From the NCBI RefSeq assembly GCF_014651495.1, contig NZ_BMWZ01000001.1, forward strand, positions 498,575 to 562,574: 64,000 nt of DNA. The letters are read 5' to 3'. This stretch comes from Algibacter mikhailovii (lineage in GTDB: Bacteria; Bacteroidota; Bacteroidia; Flavobacteriales; Flavobacteriaceae). Each line of letters begins with the position of its first letter. Positions within the stretch are counted from its first letter, which is position 1. Below, piece after piece: positions 28,333-37,457 of this stretch. The notes beneath the pieces are model-generated. The model saw only the letters and a list, made by a program, of their open reading frames with translations. It had not been told where the DNA came from and searched no databases. The position numbers and the translations under genes are program-made.

Positions 28333-29415
28333 TTACATTTTTTGGTATAAACTTTTAACCTTTTCTCTAGTCATAACCTTTTTCCAGTTTTTTCCCAGGG
28401 CATTCTCCCACAGTGGCTCTAAACTTAATGCAACATCAATCATAATATTAAACTGTTCTTCGGTCAAATCAGCACAAATACCCTTAGGTAACTCAATACC
28501 ATGTCTAGCTTTCATTTCTTTAAATTCCTTAACACCATCCGGGTAAAATTCTTCTAAGTGATCAAAAACAATACAGTTTCCAATACCATGTTTTGTTCCT
28601 AATAAATACGATAAACCATAACTTAGGGCGTGAGCAACCCCTACTTGAGAATACACAATACTCATACCTCCATGCCACGATGCCATCATCAAACTTTCTT
28701 GAGCCTCTTCCTCTGAAAGTTTATCTGATAGATAAATATCTCTACACAACTCAATAGCCATATCTCCAAAAGTCTCACTAAACTTATTCAAATAAGTACC
28801 TGTAAGAGACTCAACACAATGTATATAACAATCCATCCCAGTATAAAACCATTGATCTGTAGGCACACCTTTAGTTAATTCAGAATCCAATATTACCTGA
28901 TCAAAAGGCGTATAATCTGAATTTATACCTAATTTACGTTCTGGTCCAGTTAGAACGGTTGTTCTTGATACTTCAGCTCCAGTTCCAGATATTGTTGGAA
29001 TACCAACATGGTATATTGCTGGGTTTTTTACTAAATCCCACCCTTGATAATCTTTTGCAGGTCCTTCATTAGTTAACATAATGGCAACGGCCTTTGCTAA
29101 GTCTAATAAAGTTCCTCCTCCAATACCAATAATTCCAGAAGGCTTTTCCTTGGTCATTAAAATAATATCTTCAACCAGTTTGTCTACTTGTGATGTCTTA
29201 GGCTCTTCGGCCGATGACACATAAATGATTTTATCATCATAGGCTAACGAAATTCTTGAAGTTAACCATGAATTACTTTTAAATACATCGTCAATTAAAA
29301 ATATAAATGGTGCTTTAGAACTTAATCTTTTAGGTGCTAGCACATCATTAATCTGACCGAAACTACCTCTGCCAAATATCACATTAGACACCATTGGGAA
29401 ATTTTTATAACTCAT
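28333..29415 (-). CDS. kdnB: 3-deoxy-D-manno-octulosonate 8-oxidase (KdnB), iron-type alcohol dehydrogenase
   Basis: A 360-residue group III metal-dependent alcohol dehydrogenase. The NAD loop is GIIGIGGGTLLDLAKAVAI. Metal ligands are in MDCYIHCVESLTGTYLNKF (Asp-x3-His) and VAHALSYGLSYLLGTKHGIG (two further His). The stretch PTISGTGAEVSRTTVLTG and the context beside kdsB match KdnB, which oxidises the C8 hydroxyl of Kdo to an aldehyde before transamination to 8-amino-Kdo (Kdo8N). The partner aminotransferase KdnA is not in the window. A general alcohol dehydrogenase role is the alternative. Confidence 0.82.
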   Translation of the reverse strand: MSYKNFPMVSNVIFGRGSFGQINDVLAPKRLSSKAPFIFLIDDVFKSNSWLTSRISLAYDDKIIYVSSAEEPKTSQVDKLVEDIILMTKEKPSGIIGIGGGTLLDLAKAVAIMLTNEGPAKDYQGWDLVKNPAIYHVGIPTISGTGAEVSRTTVLTGPERKLGINSDYTPFDQVILDSELTKGVPTDQWFYTGMDCYIHCVESLTGTYLNKFSETFGDMAIELCRDIYLSDKLSEEEAQESLMMASWHGGMSIVYSQVGVAHALSYGLSYLLGTKHGIGNCIVFDHLEEFYPDGVKEFKEMKARHGIELPKGICADLTEEQFNIMIDVALSLEPLWENALGKNWKKVMTREKVKSLYQKM

Positions 29416-29461
29416 AATTATTGGATTAATATAACAATCAAAAATACTATTAATTTAATAA

Positions 29462-30079
29462 CTACTGGTTTAAATACATCTGAAATTTTTCAGAAAATAA
29501 GCCAACATGATAACCATCTACCAGGGCATGATTAACACTAATAGCAACATTCATTATCAATTTGTCGTTAGTTTTCATGGTCTTAGCAAACGCCAATCTT
29601 GGGACAGATTCTAATTCGCCTGAAACCGGTTCTTTGTGCCCTGAGAAGTTAACCCATGGTATAGCAGAACAGTGAATACAATCCTGTCCGTTTATAGGTG
29701 GATATAAATCAGATGTCGCCATTACTCTTGCTTTCTCTTCTCTAATATTTTCAAGAAACACATTGAGGTCTTCATCATAATCAATAAAAGAGAACCCAAA
29801 TGTATGGTCTGTGCGCATCATTGTTGCAGATGCATGAATCGTATCATATAAAACTACTCGCTCCTGCTCTATGCGATACCTGAAATTTTCAATGTCGTTA
29901 ATTGCCTTCATACAATCATGAAGGTATTTACCAAAAAAACTAATATTATTTTCTTTGGTAAACTGATAAGCTTTAGTAACATCAAAAGGAATAGTCAGAC
30001 CAAAATAAGGATCGCTAAGCCTTGAAAAATGATCAAAAAGCTGTTTTCTTTTCCAAGTATTTTTATCAATGAATTTCAA
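29462..30079 (-). CDS. chloramphenicol acetyltransferase-like acyltransferase
   Basis: A 205-residue protein of the CAT family. The catalytic motif is NHALVDGYHVGLF with His184; true CATs usually have HHAVCDG, so the residue before the catalytic His is Asn. Other marks are DPYFGLTIPFDVTKAY, SIPW-like AIPWVNFSGH and RLAFAKTM. It transfers an acyl group from CoA to a hydroxyl or amine. Lying between kdnB and a HAD gene in a Kdo cluster, it may acylate an LPS sugar rather than inactivate an antibiotic. That is inference. Confidence 0.85.
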   Translation of the reverse strand: MKFIDKNTWKRKQLFDHFSRLSDPYFGLTIPFDVTKAYQFTKENNISFFGKYLHDCMKAINDIENFRYRIEQERVVLYDTIHASATMMRTDHTFGFSFIDYDEDLNVFLENIREEKARVMATSDLYPPINGQDCIHCSAIPWVNFSGHKEPVSGELESVPRLAFAKTMKTNDKLIMNVAISVNHALVDGYHVGLFSEKFQMYLNQ

Positions 30080-30080
30080 C

Positions 30081-30785
30081 TTAATTCAATAGGTTTAAAA
30101 TATCGGTCAATGCATTTAATGTTTTATATGCCTTTCCATTTTTTTCATCTTCTGTCACCTGTTCATGAGCCCAAGTTGTATGAAATGGCACATGAATGGC
30201 ATGTGCACCAATATTAACAAGCGGTAATACATCTGATTTTAATGAATTCCCAACCATCAAAAACTCTGAAGGTTTTATCTCTAAATGCTTAAGTAATTTG
30301 GAATAATTGGCTTCTTTTTTATCACTTAAAACTTCAATATGATGAAAATAGTCATTTAGACCTGACTTTTCCAGTTTACGTTCTTGGTCTAAAAGATCTC
30401 CTTTAGTTGCTAATATTAATCGGTATTTTTTTGATAATGTTTTCAAAACCATTTCAACACCTTCTAAAAGATCTACAGGCTTATTCAACATATCTTTTCC
30501 AATGTTTAAGATAGCTTCAATAGTTTTAGTGGAAACCCCGTGATTTGACAATTCTAAAGCAGATTCAACCATAGAAAGCACAAAAGCCTTAACACCATAG
30601 CCATATAACGGCAGATTACCTATCTCTTTTTTGAAAAGCTCTTGATCAATTTTGTTGGGTGTTTCATATTTCGAAAGGAGTTTGGCAAATTCCTTTTCGG
30701 CCTCACGAAAATAGGTCTCATTGACCCAAAGTGTATCATCGGCATCAAAACCAATGACCTTAATATTTTTAAAATCTATTTCCAT
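30081..30785 (-). CDS. HAD-superfamily hydrolase (subfamily IA)
   Basis: A 234-residue phosphatase-like protein. Motif I is [11 protein letters not shown] (nucleophile Asp and acid Asp), motif [10 protein letters not shown], motif III Lys in the middle, motif [14 protein letters not shown]. An alpha-helical cap sits between motifs I and II, so it is a capped type IA enzyme, unlike KdsC, which is a smaller capless tetramer. It overlaps kdsB by 10 bp, indicating translational coupling. Substrate unknown, possibly a sugar phosphate of the same pathway. Confidence 0.85.
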   Translation of the reverse strand: MEIDFKNIKVIGFDADDTLWVNETYFREAEKEFAKLLSKYETPNKIDQELFKKEIGNLPLYGYGVKAFVLSMVESALELSNHGVSTKTIEAILNIGKDMLNKPVDLLEGVEMVLKTLSKKYRLILATKGDLLDQERKLEKSGLNDYFHHIEVLSDKKEANYSKLLKHLEIKPSEFLMVGNSLKSDVLPLVNIGAHAIHVPFHTTWAHEQVTEDEKNGKAYKTLNALTDILNLLN

Positions 30786-31504
30786 AGTTTTTTTGCCAGC
30801 TCTAAATCCTCAGGAGTATCAATTTCAACATTTTGAATATCGGTCACCACCATTTTTATACGTTTACCATATTCTAAATAACGAATACATTCAATTTTTT
30901 CCGATGCCTCTAATGGCAGCATGGGTAACCTATAAAAATCTAACAAAGCCTCTTTCCTAAAAGCATAAACCCCTTGATGCTTATAATATTTTGCACCAAC
31001 GTTTGTTTCTCTTGGATACGGTATTGGACTACGTGAAAAATAAAGTGCAAAGTTATCTTTATCGACAATGACCTTACAAATGTTAGGGTTATTAATCTCT
31101 TCTTCTTCTTTAATTTCAACCATCAGGGAAGCCAAATCAATCTGTTTAGCATCATCATCTTTAAACACATCCATAAGTTCAACTAAAGATTGTTTGTCTG
31201 TAAATGGTTCATCACCTTGAATGTTAATAACAATATCAACATCCATAAACTCAACTGCTTCGGCTATTCTATCACTACCACATTCGTGTTCCTTTTTACT
31301 CATAATGGCTTTTCCTCCATTATCTACAATCTCATTATAGATAATATCACTATCAGTAACTACAAATACATCATCAAATAAATTAGTAGCAACTGCTACT
31401 TCATAAGTATTACGAATTACCGTTTTTCCTCCTAACTCCTGCATGAGTTTACCAGGAAAACGTGAAGCGGCATATCGCGCTGGAATCATTGAAATTATTT
31501 TCAC
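30776..31504 (-). CDS. kdsB: 3-deoxy-manno-octulosonate cytidylyltransferase
   Basis: A 242-residue CMP-Kdo synthetase. Family marks are [61 protein letters not shown] and the C-terminal [14 protein letters not shown]. It activates Kdo, or Kdo8N where KdnA/KdnB exist, as the CMP sugar for transfer to lipid A. It overlaps the HAD gene and is part of the cluster with kdnB. In organisms with KdnB the neighbouring KdsB prefers the 8-amino sugar. Confidence 0.95.
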   Translation of the reverse strand: MKIISMIPARYAASRFPGKLMQELGGKTVIRNTYEVAVATNLFDDVFVVTDSDIIYNEIVDNGGKAIMSKKEHECGSDRIAEAVEFMDVDIVINIQGDEPFTDKQSLVELMDVFKDDDAKQIDLASLMVEIKEEEEINNPNICKVIVDKDNFALYFSRSPIPYPRETNVGAKYYKHQGVYAFRKEALLDFYRLPMLPLEASEKIECIRYLEYGKRIKMVVTDIQNVEIDTPEDLELAKKLWK

Positions 31505-31560
31505 AATTTTAGTTTTGATTAATTATTGAATCTCATTCAAAAATACTATAAATATTCGTG

Positions 31561-32130
31561 CTATTTAACACATGGCGTTTTAAACTTAGTATAAAGTCTA
31601 TAAATGATGAACAAAATAAATAGGGCTAAGATCCCCGCTAGAATAGGAAGAAAAATAGAAATAATAGACAGAACAATTGAGGTAATCGTTTCTAATATTG
31701 AAACTATGGGGTTACCCATACCACCCGTTGTAACTGTAGAAGTTAAACGTGTAGCACCAGAAGTTCCTGCCACTGCTGCTGCTGTTCCTCCACCAGCAAT
31801 TATAGCCAATGACCAAGTTATTACTGGACTTAAATCAATAACTGTAGAGAGCATAATAACTGTTCCTGCAAGAGCAGCCAATGGCACTGCAATACTATCT
31901 AACAGATTATCTATATACGGAACAAAATAGGCAAAAACTTCTACCATTGAAGCTACACCCAATGTTAATAAAGCCGAAGTAGTACTAAGCCATATCCAAG
32001 AATCATTAAGTTGAATAACATCAAAATAAGATGCTAAACTTAACACAAATAATGGCAAAAACACACGAAATCCCACTGATGCCGACAACCCAATTCCAAG
32101 ACAAATACTTATGATTATTTCAAGGGTCAT
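31561..32130 (-). CDS. DUF4126 membrane protein
   Basis: A 189-residue integral membrane protein with about five hydrophobic segments. It has the DUF4126 pattern: GIGLSASVGFRVFLPLFVLS at the start, YIDNLLDSIAVPLAALAGT, and the Gly/Ala/Thr-rich loop AGGGTAAAVAGTSGATRL. Function is unknown. It lies between kdsB and the helicase gene on the same strand with short gaps. Confidence 0.85.
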   Translation of the reverse strand: MTLEIIISICLGIGLSASVGFRVFLPLFVLSLASYFDVIQLNDSWIWLSTTSALLTLGVASMVEVFAYFVPYIDNLLDSIAVPLAALAGTVIMLSTVIDLSPVITWSLAIIAGGGTAAAVAGTSGATRLTSTVTTGGMGNPIVSILETITSIVLSIISIFLPILAGILALFILFIIYRLYTKFKTPCVK

Positions 32131-32145
32131 CTGTAATTTAAATAA

Positions 32146-33570
32146 TTATTCTTCAAAAAATTCATCTTTAAAACCAATAAGATACAACTTATCTTTAGCT
32201 CTAGTAACCGCTGTATATAACCAACGTAAATATTCCTTGTCTATTCCATTTGGTAAGTATGGTTGTTCAACAAAAACCGTATGCCACTGTCCACCTTGAG
32301 ATTTATGGCACGTTATGGCATAAGAAAACTTAACCTGTAGGGCGTTAAAGTGTTTATTAGATTTTACCTTTAAAAATTTTTTATACTTGGTTGTTTCATT
32401 TTCATAGTCTAGCAACACCTCTTGGTATAACCTATTTGAATCTTCATAAGATAAGGAAGGTGTTTCAGCATCTATAGTGTCTAATATCAATACGGTTTCG
32501 AAAGGACGCATTTTGGGGTAATCAACCATTCTAATTTTCACTTCAGCAAAGCGAAAACCATAAATCTCTTGAATACTAAATATTTCTAAAACCTCTATAA
32601 TATCTCCATTAGCAATAAATCCTGCCTCTGAAGTTGGTTTTATCCAGAAATAATTATTCTTAACGACCATAAGATAGTCGCCAGCAGTCAACTCATTCTC
32701 GTTAAACAGAATCCTGCTTCTAATTTGTTGATTATACAGGTTAGCCCGTTTGTTACTTCTTACAATAATAGCCGTTTCTTCATTACCTAAATCACTATAA
32801 GCATCATTTATGGCGTCCATAATCTCATAACCATCAATGAGCCTAACGATATCTTTAAATGGTCTTAAATCAAATTTAAAACTATCAAAAAAAGCGTTTG
32901 AAATAGCATCTCTAAGCATCGTAGCATTTGCCAAAATACCAGAACCTCCTTCTTGACGCACCACTTCATCAAGTTCCATTTTTTTAACTTCCTTATTAAA
33001 ATTCAATGCCAAATTATTTTCATCTAAAGCAGGACTTAGCTCTAACCCTACTGGTGGAAGTTGCGCTGTATCACCTATTAAAAGTAATTTACACTGATGA
33101 CCAGAATACACATACTGCATCAAATCTTCTAATAAAGATCCGTTCTCTAATAATTTAGAATCGCCCGGAGTATCAGGAATCATAGAAGCCTCATCAACTA
33201 TAAAAACTGTGTTTTTGTGTTTATTGGGTTGTAATACAAACTTAACGCCTCCCCCTCTTTCCTTTTTTGGAAAATATATTTTCCTATGAATGGTAAATGC
33301 TTCTTTTTTAGAGTAATTTGCTATGACTTTTGCTGCTCTACCCGTTGGCGCCATTAAAACAGCACTTCTTTTGGCTTTCCAAAGATTAGATACAATACAC
33401 CCTACAATAGTGGTCTTACCCGTACCTGCATATCCCTTTAATACAAATAGTTCGCGTTTATCATTACTAAAAATAAAATTAGAAAGCTGTTGTAAAACAA
33501 TATTTTGTTTTATGGTAGGTTCGAATGGAAACTGCTGTCTTATAAGAGAATAAAATTGGGATGCCGTCAT
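32146..33570 (-). CDS. RecD2/Dda-like superfamily 1 helicase
   Basis: A 474-residue SF1B DNA helicase. Walker A is GYAGTGKTT at residues 46-54, motif Ia MAPTGRAAKV, Walker B FIVDEASMI, motif III LLIGDTAQLPPVG and the C-terminal UvrD-like motif VKFSYAITCHKSQGGQWHTV followed by LYTAVTRAKDKLYLIG. It lacks the long N-terminal domain of RecD2, so it is the short form common in Bacteroidetes. It unwinds DNA 5' to 3' in repair or recombination. First gene of the minus-strand cluster. Confidence 0.92.
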   Translation of the reverse strand: MTASQFYSLIRQQFPFEPTIKQNIVLQQLSNFIFSNDKRELFVLKGYAGTGKTTIVGCIVSNLWKAKRSAVLMAPTGRAAKVIANYSKKEAFTIHRKIYFPKKERGGGVKFVLQPNKHKNTVFIVDEASMIPDTPGDSKLLENGSLLEDLMQYVYSGHQCKLLLIGDTAQLPPVGLELSPALDENNLALNFNKEVKKMELDEVVRQEGGSGILANATMLRDAISNAFFDSFKFDLRPFKDIVRLIDGYEIMDAINDAYSDLGNEETAIIVRSNKRANLYNQQIRSRILFNENELTAGDYLMVVKNNYFWIKPTSEAGFIANGDIIEVLEIFSIQEIYGFRFAEVKIRMVDYPKMRPFETVLILDTIDAETPSLSYEDSNRLYQEVLLDYENETTKYKKFLKVKSNKHFNALQVKFSYAITCHKSQGGQWHTVFVEQPYLPNGIDKEYLRWLYTAVTRAKDKLYLIGFKDEFFEE

Positions 33571-33662
33571 TAAACGTTAGGTCTGTTTATTTTTTATTCA
33601 AAGATATAAATGATTTTTACTCTCTTTGTTTTTACGATGTTTTTACGATTAAAAAAAAATTG

Positions 33663-33670
33663 TAGATTTG
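33663..33670 (+). promoter_or_regulatory. Bacteroidetes -7 promoter element (TAnnTTTG)
   Basis: TAGATTTG matches TAnnTTTG and lies 39 bp before the ATG at 33710. Just upstream (33629-33649) the word GTTTTTACGAT occurs twice in tandem. No good -33 box was found at normal distance. Confidence 0.4.
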
Positions 33671-33709
33671 CTAAATACCATTAATAAACTTTAAATTAAA
33701 TAACACACT

Positions 33710-34447
33710 ATGTTAACATTTATTCTTATCGCAGTTGCAGTGATATTAGTTACAATTGGCTTGGTCAAGTTGGTTGATAAATTTATTCCTTCAAAGTTTA
33801 AACCATTTTTAAACATAGCACTTTGGTTATTAATTGGTTTCTTAGGTTACCAAACATATATGTCAATATTTGAACCTATTCAGTTCAATAAATTAAAGAA
33901 TAAAAGATACGCCGTTGTTATTGAAAGTTTAAAAGATATTCAATTTTCACAATTAGCACATAGACAAGTAACTGGAAAATTTGCAAAAGATTTTGACGGC
34001 CTTGTTAAGTTTGTTGACACTGCTGAGTTTACAATTACGCAACGAAGAGATTCTAGTGTAATAGATGAGGAGTTAACTAAATTATACCAAGTAGACACTT
34101 ACAAAGATATTTTAATAATTGACACCTTGGGCTTTGTTCCAGTAAAAGATTCTTTGTTTAAAGATTCTAATCGTTACAAGAATATGATGAATATTCCTGT
34201 TGGAAAAGAAGGTGCTAAGTTTGAAATGCAAGCAGGATTTATAGAACAAAATAAGATTAATATTCCAGTGTTTGAAGTTGTAGCTAAGAAGGATGTTATC
34301 TTATACGACCAAAACAAAGATTTGCTAAATCAAGAAAAGCAAGTAATTGCAGTTGATGGTGTAAACGGAGATGCATTAAAAGTTGGATCGATGAACGAAG
34401 TTAAAACAACTGGAAACTGGCCAAAAACATATGGCTCTAACGAATAA
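33710..34447 (+). CDS. conserved membrane-anchored hypothetical protein
   Basis: A 245-residue protein with two N-terminal membrane segments (about residues 3-23 and 33-50), then a soluble region rich in charged residues. I do not recognise a domain. It overlaps the DUF3822 gene by 17 bp and precedes rsmD, so it belongs to a conserved flavobacterial unit. The soluble part probably faces the periplasm or cytoplasm as a small beta-rich domain. Function unknown. Confidence 0.75.
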   Translation: MLTFILIAVAVILVTIGLVKLVDKFIPSKFKPFLNIALWLLIGFLGYQTYMSIFEPIQFNKLKNKRYAVVIESLKDIQFSQLAHRQVTGKFAKDFDGLVKFVDTAEFTITQRRDSSVIDEELTKLYQVDTYKDILIIDTLGFVPVKDSLFKDSNRYKNMMNIPVGKEGAKFEMQAGFIEQNKINIPVFEVVAKKDVILYDQNKDLLNQEKQVIAVDGVNGDALKVGSMNEVKTTGNWPKTYGSNE

Positions 34448-35252
34448 CAGTAACAAAATAATTAAAAGTCTAGAATTGTCCATTCAAATAAGTTTGAGTG
34501 GACTTTCTTTTTGTATACTACAAAGAGACTCTAATACTATAATAAAACTTAGATCTATCAACTTTGAAAAGAGCCTAACTCCTTTTGAAGTTCTAGATTG
34601 TTTAAAAGATTTATTTAGTAATGACCCTGATCTTCAGAACACGTTCCAAAAAGTTTCTATAATTCATGATAATGATATATCAGCTCAAGTTCCTAAGGAT
34701 TTATTTGATGAAACCTATTTAGCAGATTATTTAAAATTCAATTCTAAAATCCTTAAATCTGATTTCATTACGTATGATGCCATTATAGCGAACAATTGCA
34801 TCAATGTTTATGTGCCCTACATCAATATAAATAACTTTGTTTATGAAAAGTTTGGCACTTTTACATTTAAACATGTTTCTACTATATTAATAGAAGCTTT
34901 ACATAATCTTGAAAAAAACAAGAAAAGCACTAAGATATACATTAACGTTTGCCGTTTGCATTTTGAACTAGTGGTATTTATCAACGGTGAATTGCACCTT
35001 TATAATTCATATAAATACAACACAAGTGAAGATTTTATTTATTACATCCTTTTTGTGGCAGAACAATTGGACTTAAACCCTCAAGTTTTTGATCTGGTAT
35101 TCTTAGGTGAAATTGATAAAAATGATGATTTATACCAAATATGTTATAAGTATATTAGAAATATTAGCTTCGGAACGGCATTAAATACTTTTATTTTTAA
35201 GGATAAACCTAAGACTGAATATTCAGATTTCACTTTACTAAACAGCCTATAA
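34431..35252 (+). CDS. DUF3822 family protein
   Basis: A 273-residue protein typical of DUF3822, found in Bacteroidetes directly before rsmD. The family is thought to have an actin/ribonuclease-H-like fold. Visible pieces are LSIQISLSGLSFCIL at the start, and DKNDDLYQICYKYIRNISFG near the end. No catalytic residues are evident. The start ATG lies inside the upstream gene and its stop shares one base with the rsmD start, so translation is coupled. Confidence 0.85.
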   Translation: MALTNNSNKIIKSLELSIQISLSGLSFCILQRDSNTIIKLRSINFEKSLTPFEVLDCLKDLFSNDPDLQNTFQKVSIIHDNDISAQVPKDLFDETYLADYLKFNSKILKSDFITYDAIIANNCINVYVPYININNFVYEKFGTFTFKHVSTILIEALHNLEKNKKSTKIYINVCRLHFELVVFINGELHLYNSYKYNTSEDFIYYILFVAEQLDLNPQVFDLVFLGEIDKNDDLYQICYKYIRNISFGTALNTFIFKDKPKTEYSDFTLLNSL

Positions 35253-35791
35253 TGCGTATTATATCAGGAATTTATAAAAGCAGAAAAATTGTAGCTCCAA
35301 AAAACCTACCGGTTAGACCTACAACCGATATGGCTAAAGAATCTTTGTTCAATATTATTAATAACCTCTATTATTTCGATGCTATTTCAGTCCTTGATTT
35401 ATTTGCAGGAACTGGGAATATTAGTTACGAATTTGCTTCGAGAGGAACCGAAAATATAACTTGTGTAGACCAAGATTTTGGGTGTATTAAGTTTATTAAT
35501 CAAACTTCGGATAAATTTGAAATGCCTATCCAAACCATAAAAAGTGATGTTTTCAAGTTTTTGGAAAAAACCAGTATGCAATCAAACCTTATATTTGCCG
35601 ACCCACCATATAATTTTTCAATAGAACAGTTTAGTAAAATTCCAGAACTTGTCTTTTCAAATAATTTATTACTTGAAGACGGCTTGCTCATTATTGAACA
35701 TTCCAAACATACTGATTTATCACATATTACCAACTTCGCCTATTCCAAAAGTTATGGTGGTAATATGTTTAGTTTTTTTGAAGCAAGTTAA
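35252..35791 (+). CDS. rsmD: 16S rRNA (guanine966-N2)-methyltransferase
   Basis: A 179-residue SAM methyltransferase. It starts MRIISGIYKSRKIVAPK and VRPTTDMAKESLFNII, both typical of RsmD. The SAM motif is LDLFAGTGNISYEF and the catalytic amino-methylase motif is ADPPYNF. It methylates G966 of 16S rRNA in the small subunit. Translationally coupled to DUF3822. Confidence 0.95.
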   Translation: MRIISGIYKSRKIVAPKNLPVRPTTDMAKESLFNIINNLYYFDAISVLDLFAGTGNISYEFASRGTENITCVDQDFGCIKFINQTSDKFEMPIQTIKSDVFKFLEKTSMQSNLIFADPPYNFSIEQFSKIPELVFSNNLLLEDGLLIIEHSKHTDLSHITNFAYSKSYGGNMFSFFEAS

Positions 35792-36076
35792 ACTACACCG
35801 TTTTTTTTATTCCTTTTTTTTTCCTAACTTAGATTTCTCTCTAATTACAACCCAAATTTCACGAATTTCTAACTTGCATTAAACAATCCGTTTATTGCTT
35901 ATGTATGTGTTTAAAAGTGAAATAAGCTTTATTACCATATATATAATGAATATGCTTTCTCAAGCAGCTTAAAAGCTGTCTTTTTTTTACTTTTTAAAAG
36001 TTTAAATTTTACGAATGCAAATTCAATGGTCAGTGACCCTATTTATATATTATTAATTAACCAACCATTTAAAATT

Positions 36077-36829
36077 ATGAAAACAATTAAAACCACATGT
36101 ATTTCAATTCTAATGTTATGCTTCGTTCTCCATTTTGCTCAGGCACAACAGATGTTCAGAATTCATCAAGATAATGTGAAACCTTCCAAATTAATGGAAT
36201 ATGAAGCCATTGCTAAAGAGTTTAAAGCGGCAGCATCAAAACACAATGTTGATGTGAGTTGGTTTACCGCTATGACTTATGATAATAAATATTTCTATGT
36301 GTCGCCTATAGAAAATTTCGCCTCTTTTGATGAGCGTCCTTTTGCTGAAATGGCTAAAGCCATGGGTGATGATTTTACTGATTTGTTTTCCCGTTTCGAC
36401 AAATGTTATGATTCACACGGAACCTACGTAATTGTAAAGGACAATGAGCTTTCATATATGCCAGAAGGTGTCGATAATGCACCGGCCGATGAGACCTATC
36501 GTGAATGGTACTATATGTACTACAAACCGGAAGACGCTAAAAATATAAGAGATGGAATGAAAGCCGTTAGAGATATGTTTAAAGAAAAAGGATCAAAAAT
36601 GTATTATCGTGTGTATCGCGATGGCATGGGGCAAATGGAGCACTATTATATGGTTTCTGCTGCCTTTAAAAACGAAATAGATGCCGCTCAGAAGAATGAA
36701 GAAAACAGAAAACTATTAGGGCCTGATAGAATGAAAACGTTCAGCAAGGTCCTAAATTATGTGTCTAGAATGGAAGAACAAAGGGGGGTAATGCGACCAG
36801 ATATGGATTATTCCCCAAAAACAGATTAA
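36077..36829 (+). CDS. secreted protein with two dimeric alpha-beta-barrel-like repeats
   Basis: The signal peptide MKTIKTTCISILMLC ends at an AQA site, which fixes the start at the ATG at 36077 even though the frame is open to 36026. The mature 230 residues look like two copies of one unit: MFRIHQDNVKPSKLMEYEAI and YYMYYKPEDAKNIRDGMKAV each begin a strand-helix segment of about 100 residues, similar to NIPSNAP-like ferredoxin folds. I do not recognise the family. Likely periplasmic. It stands alone with a hairpin terminator downstream. Confidence 0.7.
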   Translation: MKTIKTTCISILMLCFVLHFAQAQQMFRIHQDNVKPSKLMEYEAIAKEFKAAASKHNVDVSWFTAMTYDNKYFYVSPIENFASFDERPFAEMAKAMGDDFTDLFSRFDKCYDSHGTYVIVKDNELSYMPEGVDNAPADETYREWYYMYYKPEDAKNIRDGMKAVRDMFKEKGSKMYYRVYRDGMGQMEHYYMVSAAFKNEIDAAQKNEENRKLLGPDRMKTFSKVLNYVSRMEEQRGVMRPDMDYSPKTD

Positions 36830-36859
36830 ACCAAAGAGTTAGTCACTTTTTTTATTGAT

Positions 36860-36891
36860 AAACCCCTCTTTATTAGTTTAAAGAAGGGTTT
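36860..36891. terminator. hairpin between the secreted-protein gene and rnpB
   Basis: A 13-bp stem with one mismatch (36860-36872 with 36879-36891) around a short loop, flanked by T-rich runs on both sides. Placed tail-to-tail, it can end the plus-strand gene and the minus-strand RNase P RNA. Confidence 0.75.
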
Positions 36892-36900
36892 ATTATATTT

Positions 36901-37228
36901 AAGTAAATCTATAAGCCGAATTCTGTATGTTCTAAATTTGTTTCAGACTTGCTGACATAAAACAAAACATCCTTATCATTTATCTGAGTGCATTATTACT
37001 AAAACACTTTAGCTGTCTACCCTCCAGCATCAAGCGTGCCGCCTTAAAAACGCTGGTTTACATGACATTGCACCACATAGAGTTTACCTGGTTTCACTAC
37101 AGCATGACCTGTACATACTTTCTGTTGCACTATTCCTAACCTCACGGCTGGTGGTTATTAGCCACTATGTTGCACTATGGTGTTCGGACTTTCCTAACCT
37201 TAATTGGTTCGATAAGGCGATTTACTTG
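36901..37228 (-). ncRNA. rnpB: RNase P RNA (class A)
   Basis: On the minus strand the conserved regions are in order: GGTTAGGAAAGTCCGAAC near the 5' end (CR I), GTGAAACCAGGTAAACTC in the middle, and ACAGAATTCGGCTTAT near the 3' end (CR V). The ends AAGTAAATC (about 37218-37226) and its complement at 36901-36909 form helix P1. It is the catalytic RNA that trims the 5' leader of tRNA precursors. Length about 328 nt. Ends are estimated from P1 and the upstream promoter box. Confidence 0.95.
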
Positions 37229-37232
37229 TGCG

Positions 37233-37240
37233 CAAAAATA
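37233..37240 (-). promoter_or_regulatory. -7 promoter element of rnpB
   Basis: On the minus strand TATTTTTG matches TAnnTTTG and ends a few bases before the predicted 5' end of RNase P RNA, the expected distance for a transcription start. No clear -33 box. Confidence 0.55.
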
Positions 37241-37431
37241 CAATTCTAATGCATCATATTCACTTATTTATACATTCAAAAATACCGGAGTGGCATGTTT
37301 TTTAATTACATTTCAAAAAAAGGTAATGTTTTTATCACAATAGTGATTAAGAATTCATATTATGATGGTCTCGTTGTTAATAACTCCTATTAAATTCTTT
37401 GCTTAAAATTTATCATTCAAAACTGAATTTT

Positions 37432-37439
37432 TAAATTTG
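37432..37439 (+). promoter_or_regulatory. -7 promoter element of dnaX
   Basis: TAAATTTG matches TAnnTTTG and lies 18 bp before the dnaX ATG, giving a short leader. Confidence 0.45.
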
Positions 37440-37457
37440 TTTCTCTAAGAGTTATCA

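Noticed and set aside
30081-30785. HAD gene beside kdsB considered as KdsC (Kdo-8-phosphate phosphatase).
   Set aside because: KdsC is smaller and capless; this protein has a helical cap domain between motifs I and II, so it is a type IA HAD enzyme.
35960-35990. Small hairpin with a T run before the secreted-protein gene at 36077, considered as the rsmD terminator.
   Set aside because: Only about five pairs with a four-base loop and about 170 bp after the rsmD stop. Too weak to list as a terminator.
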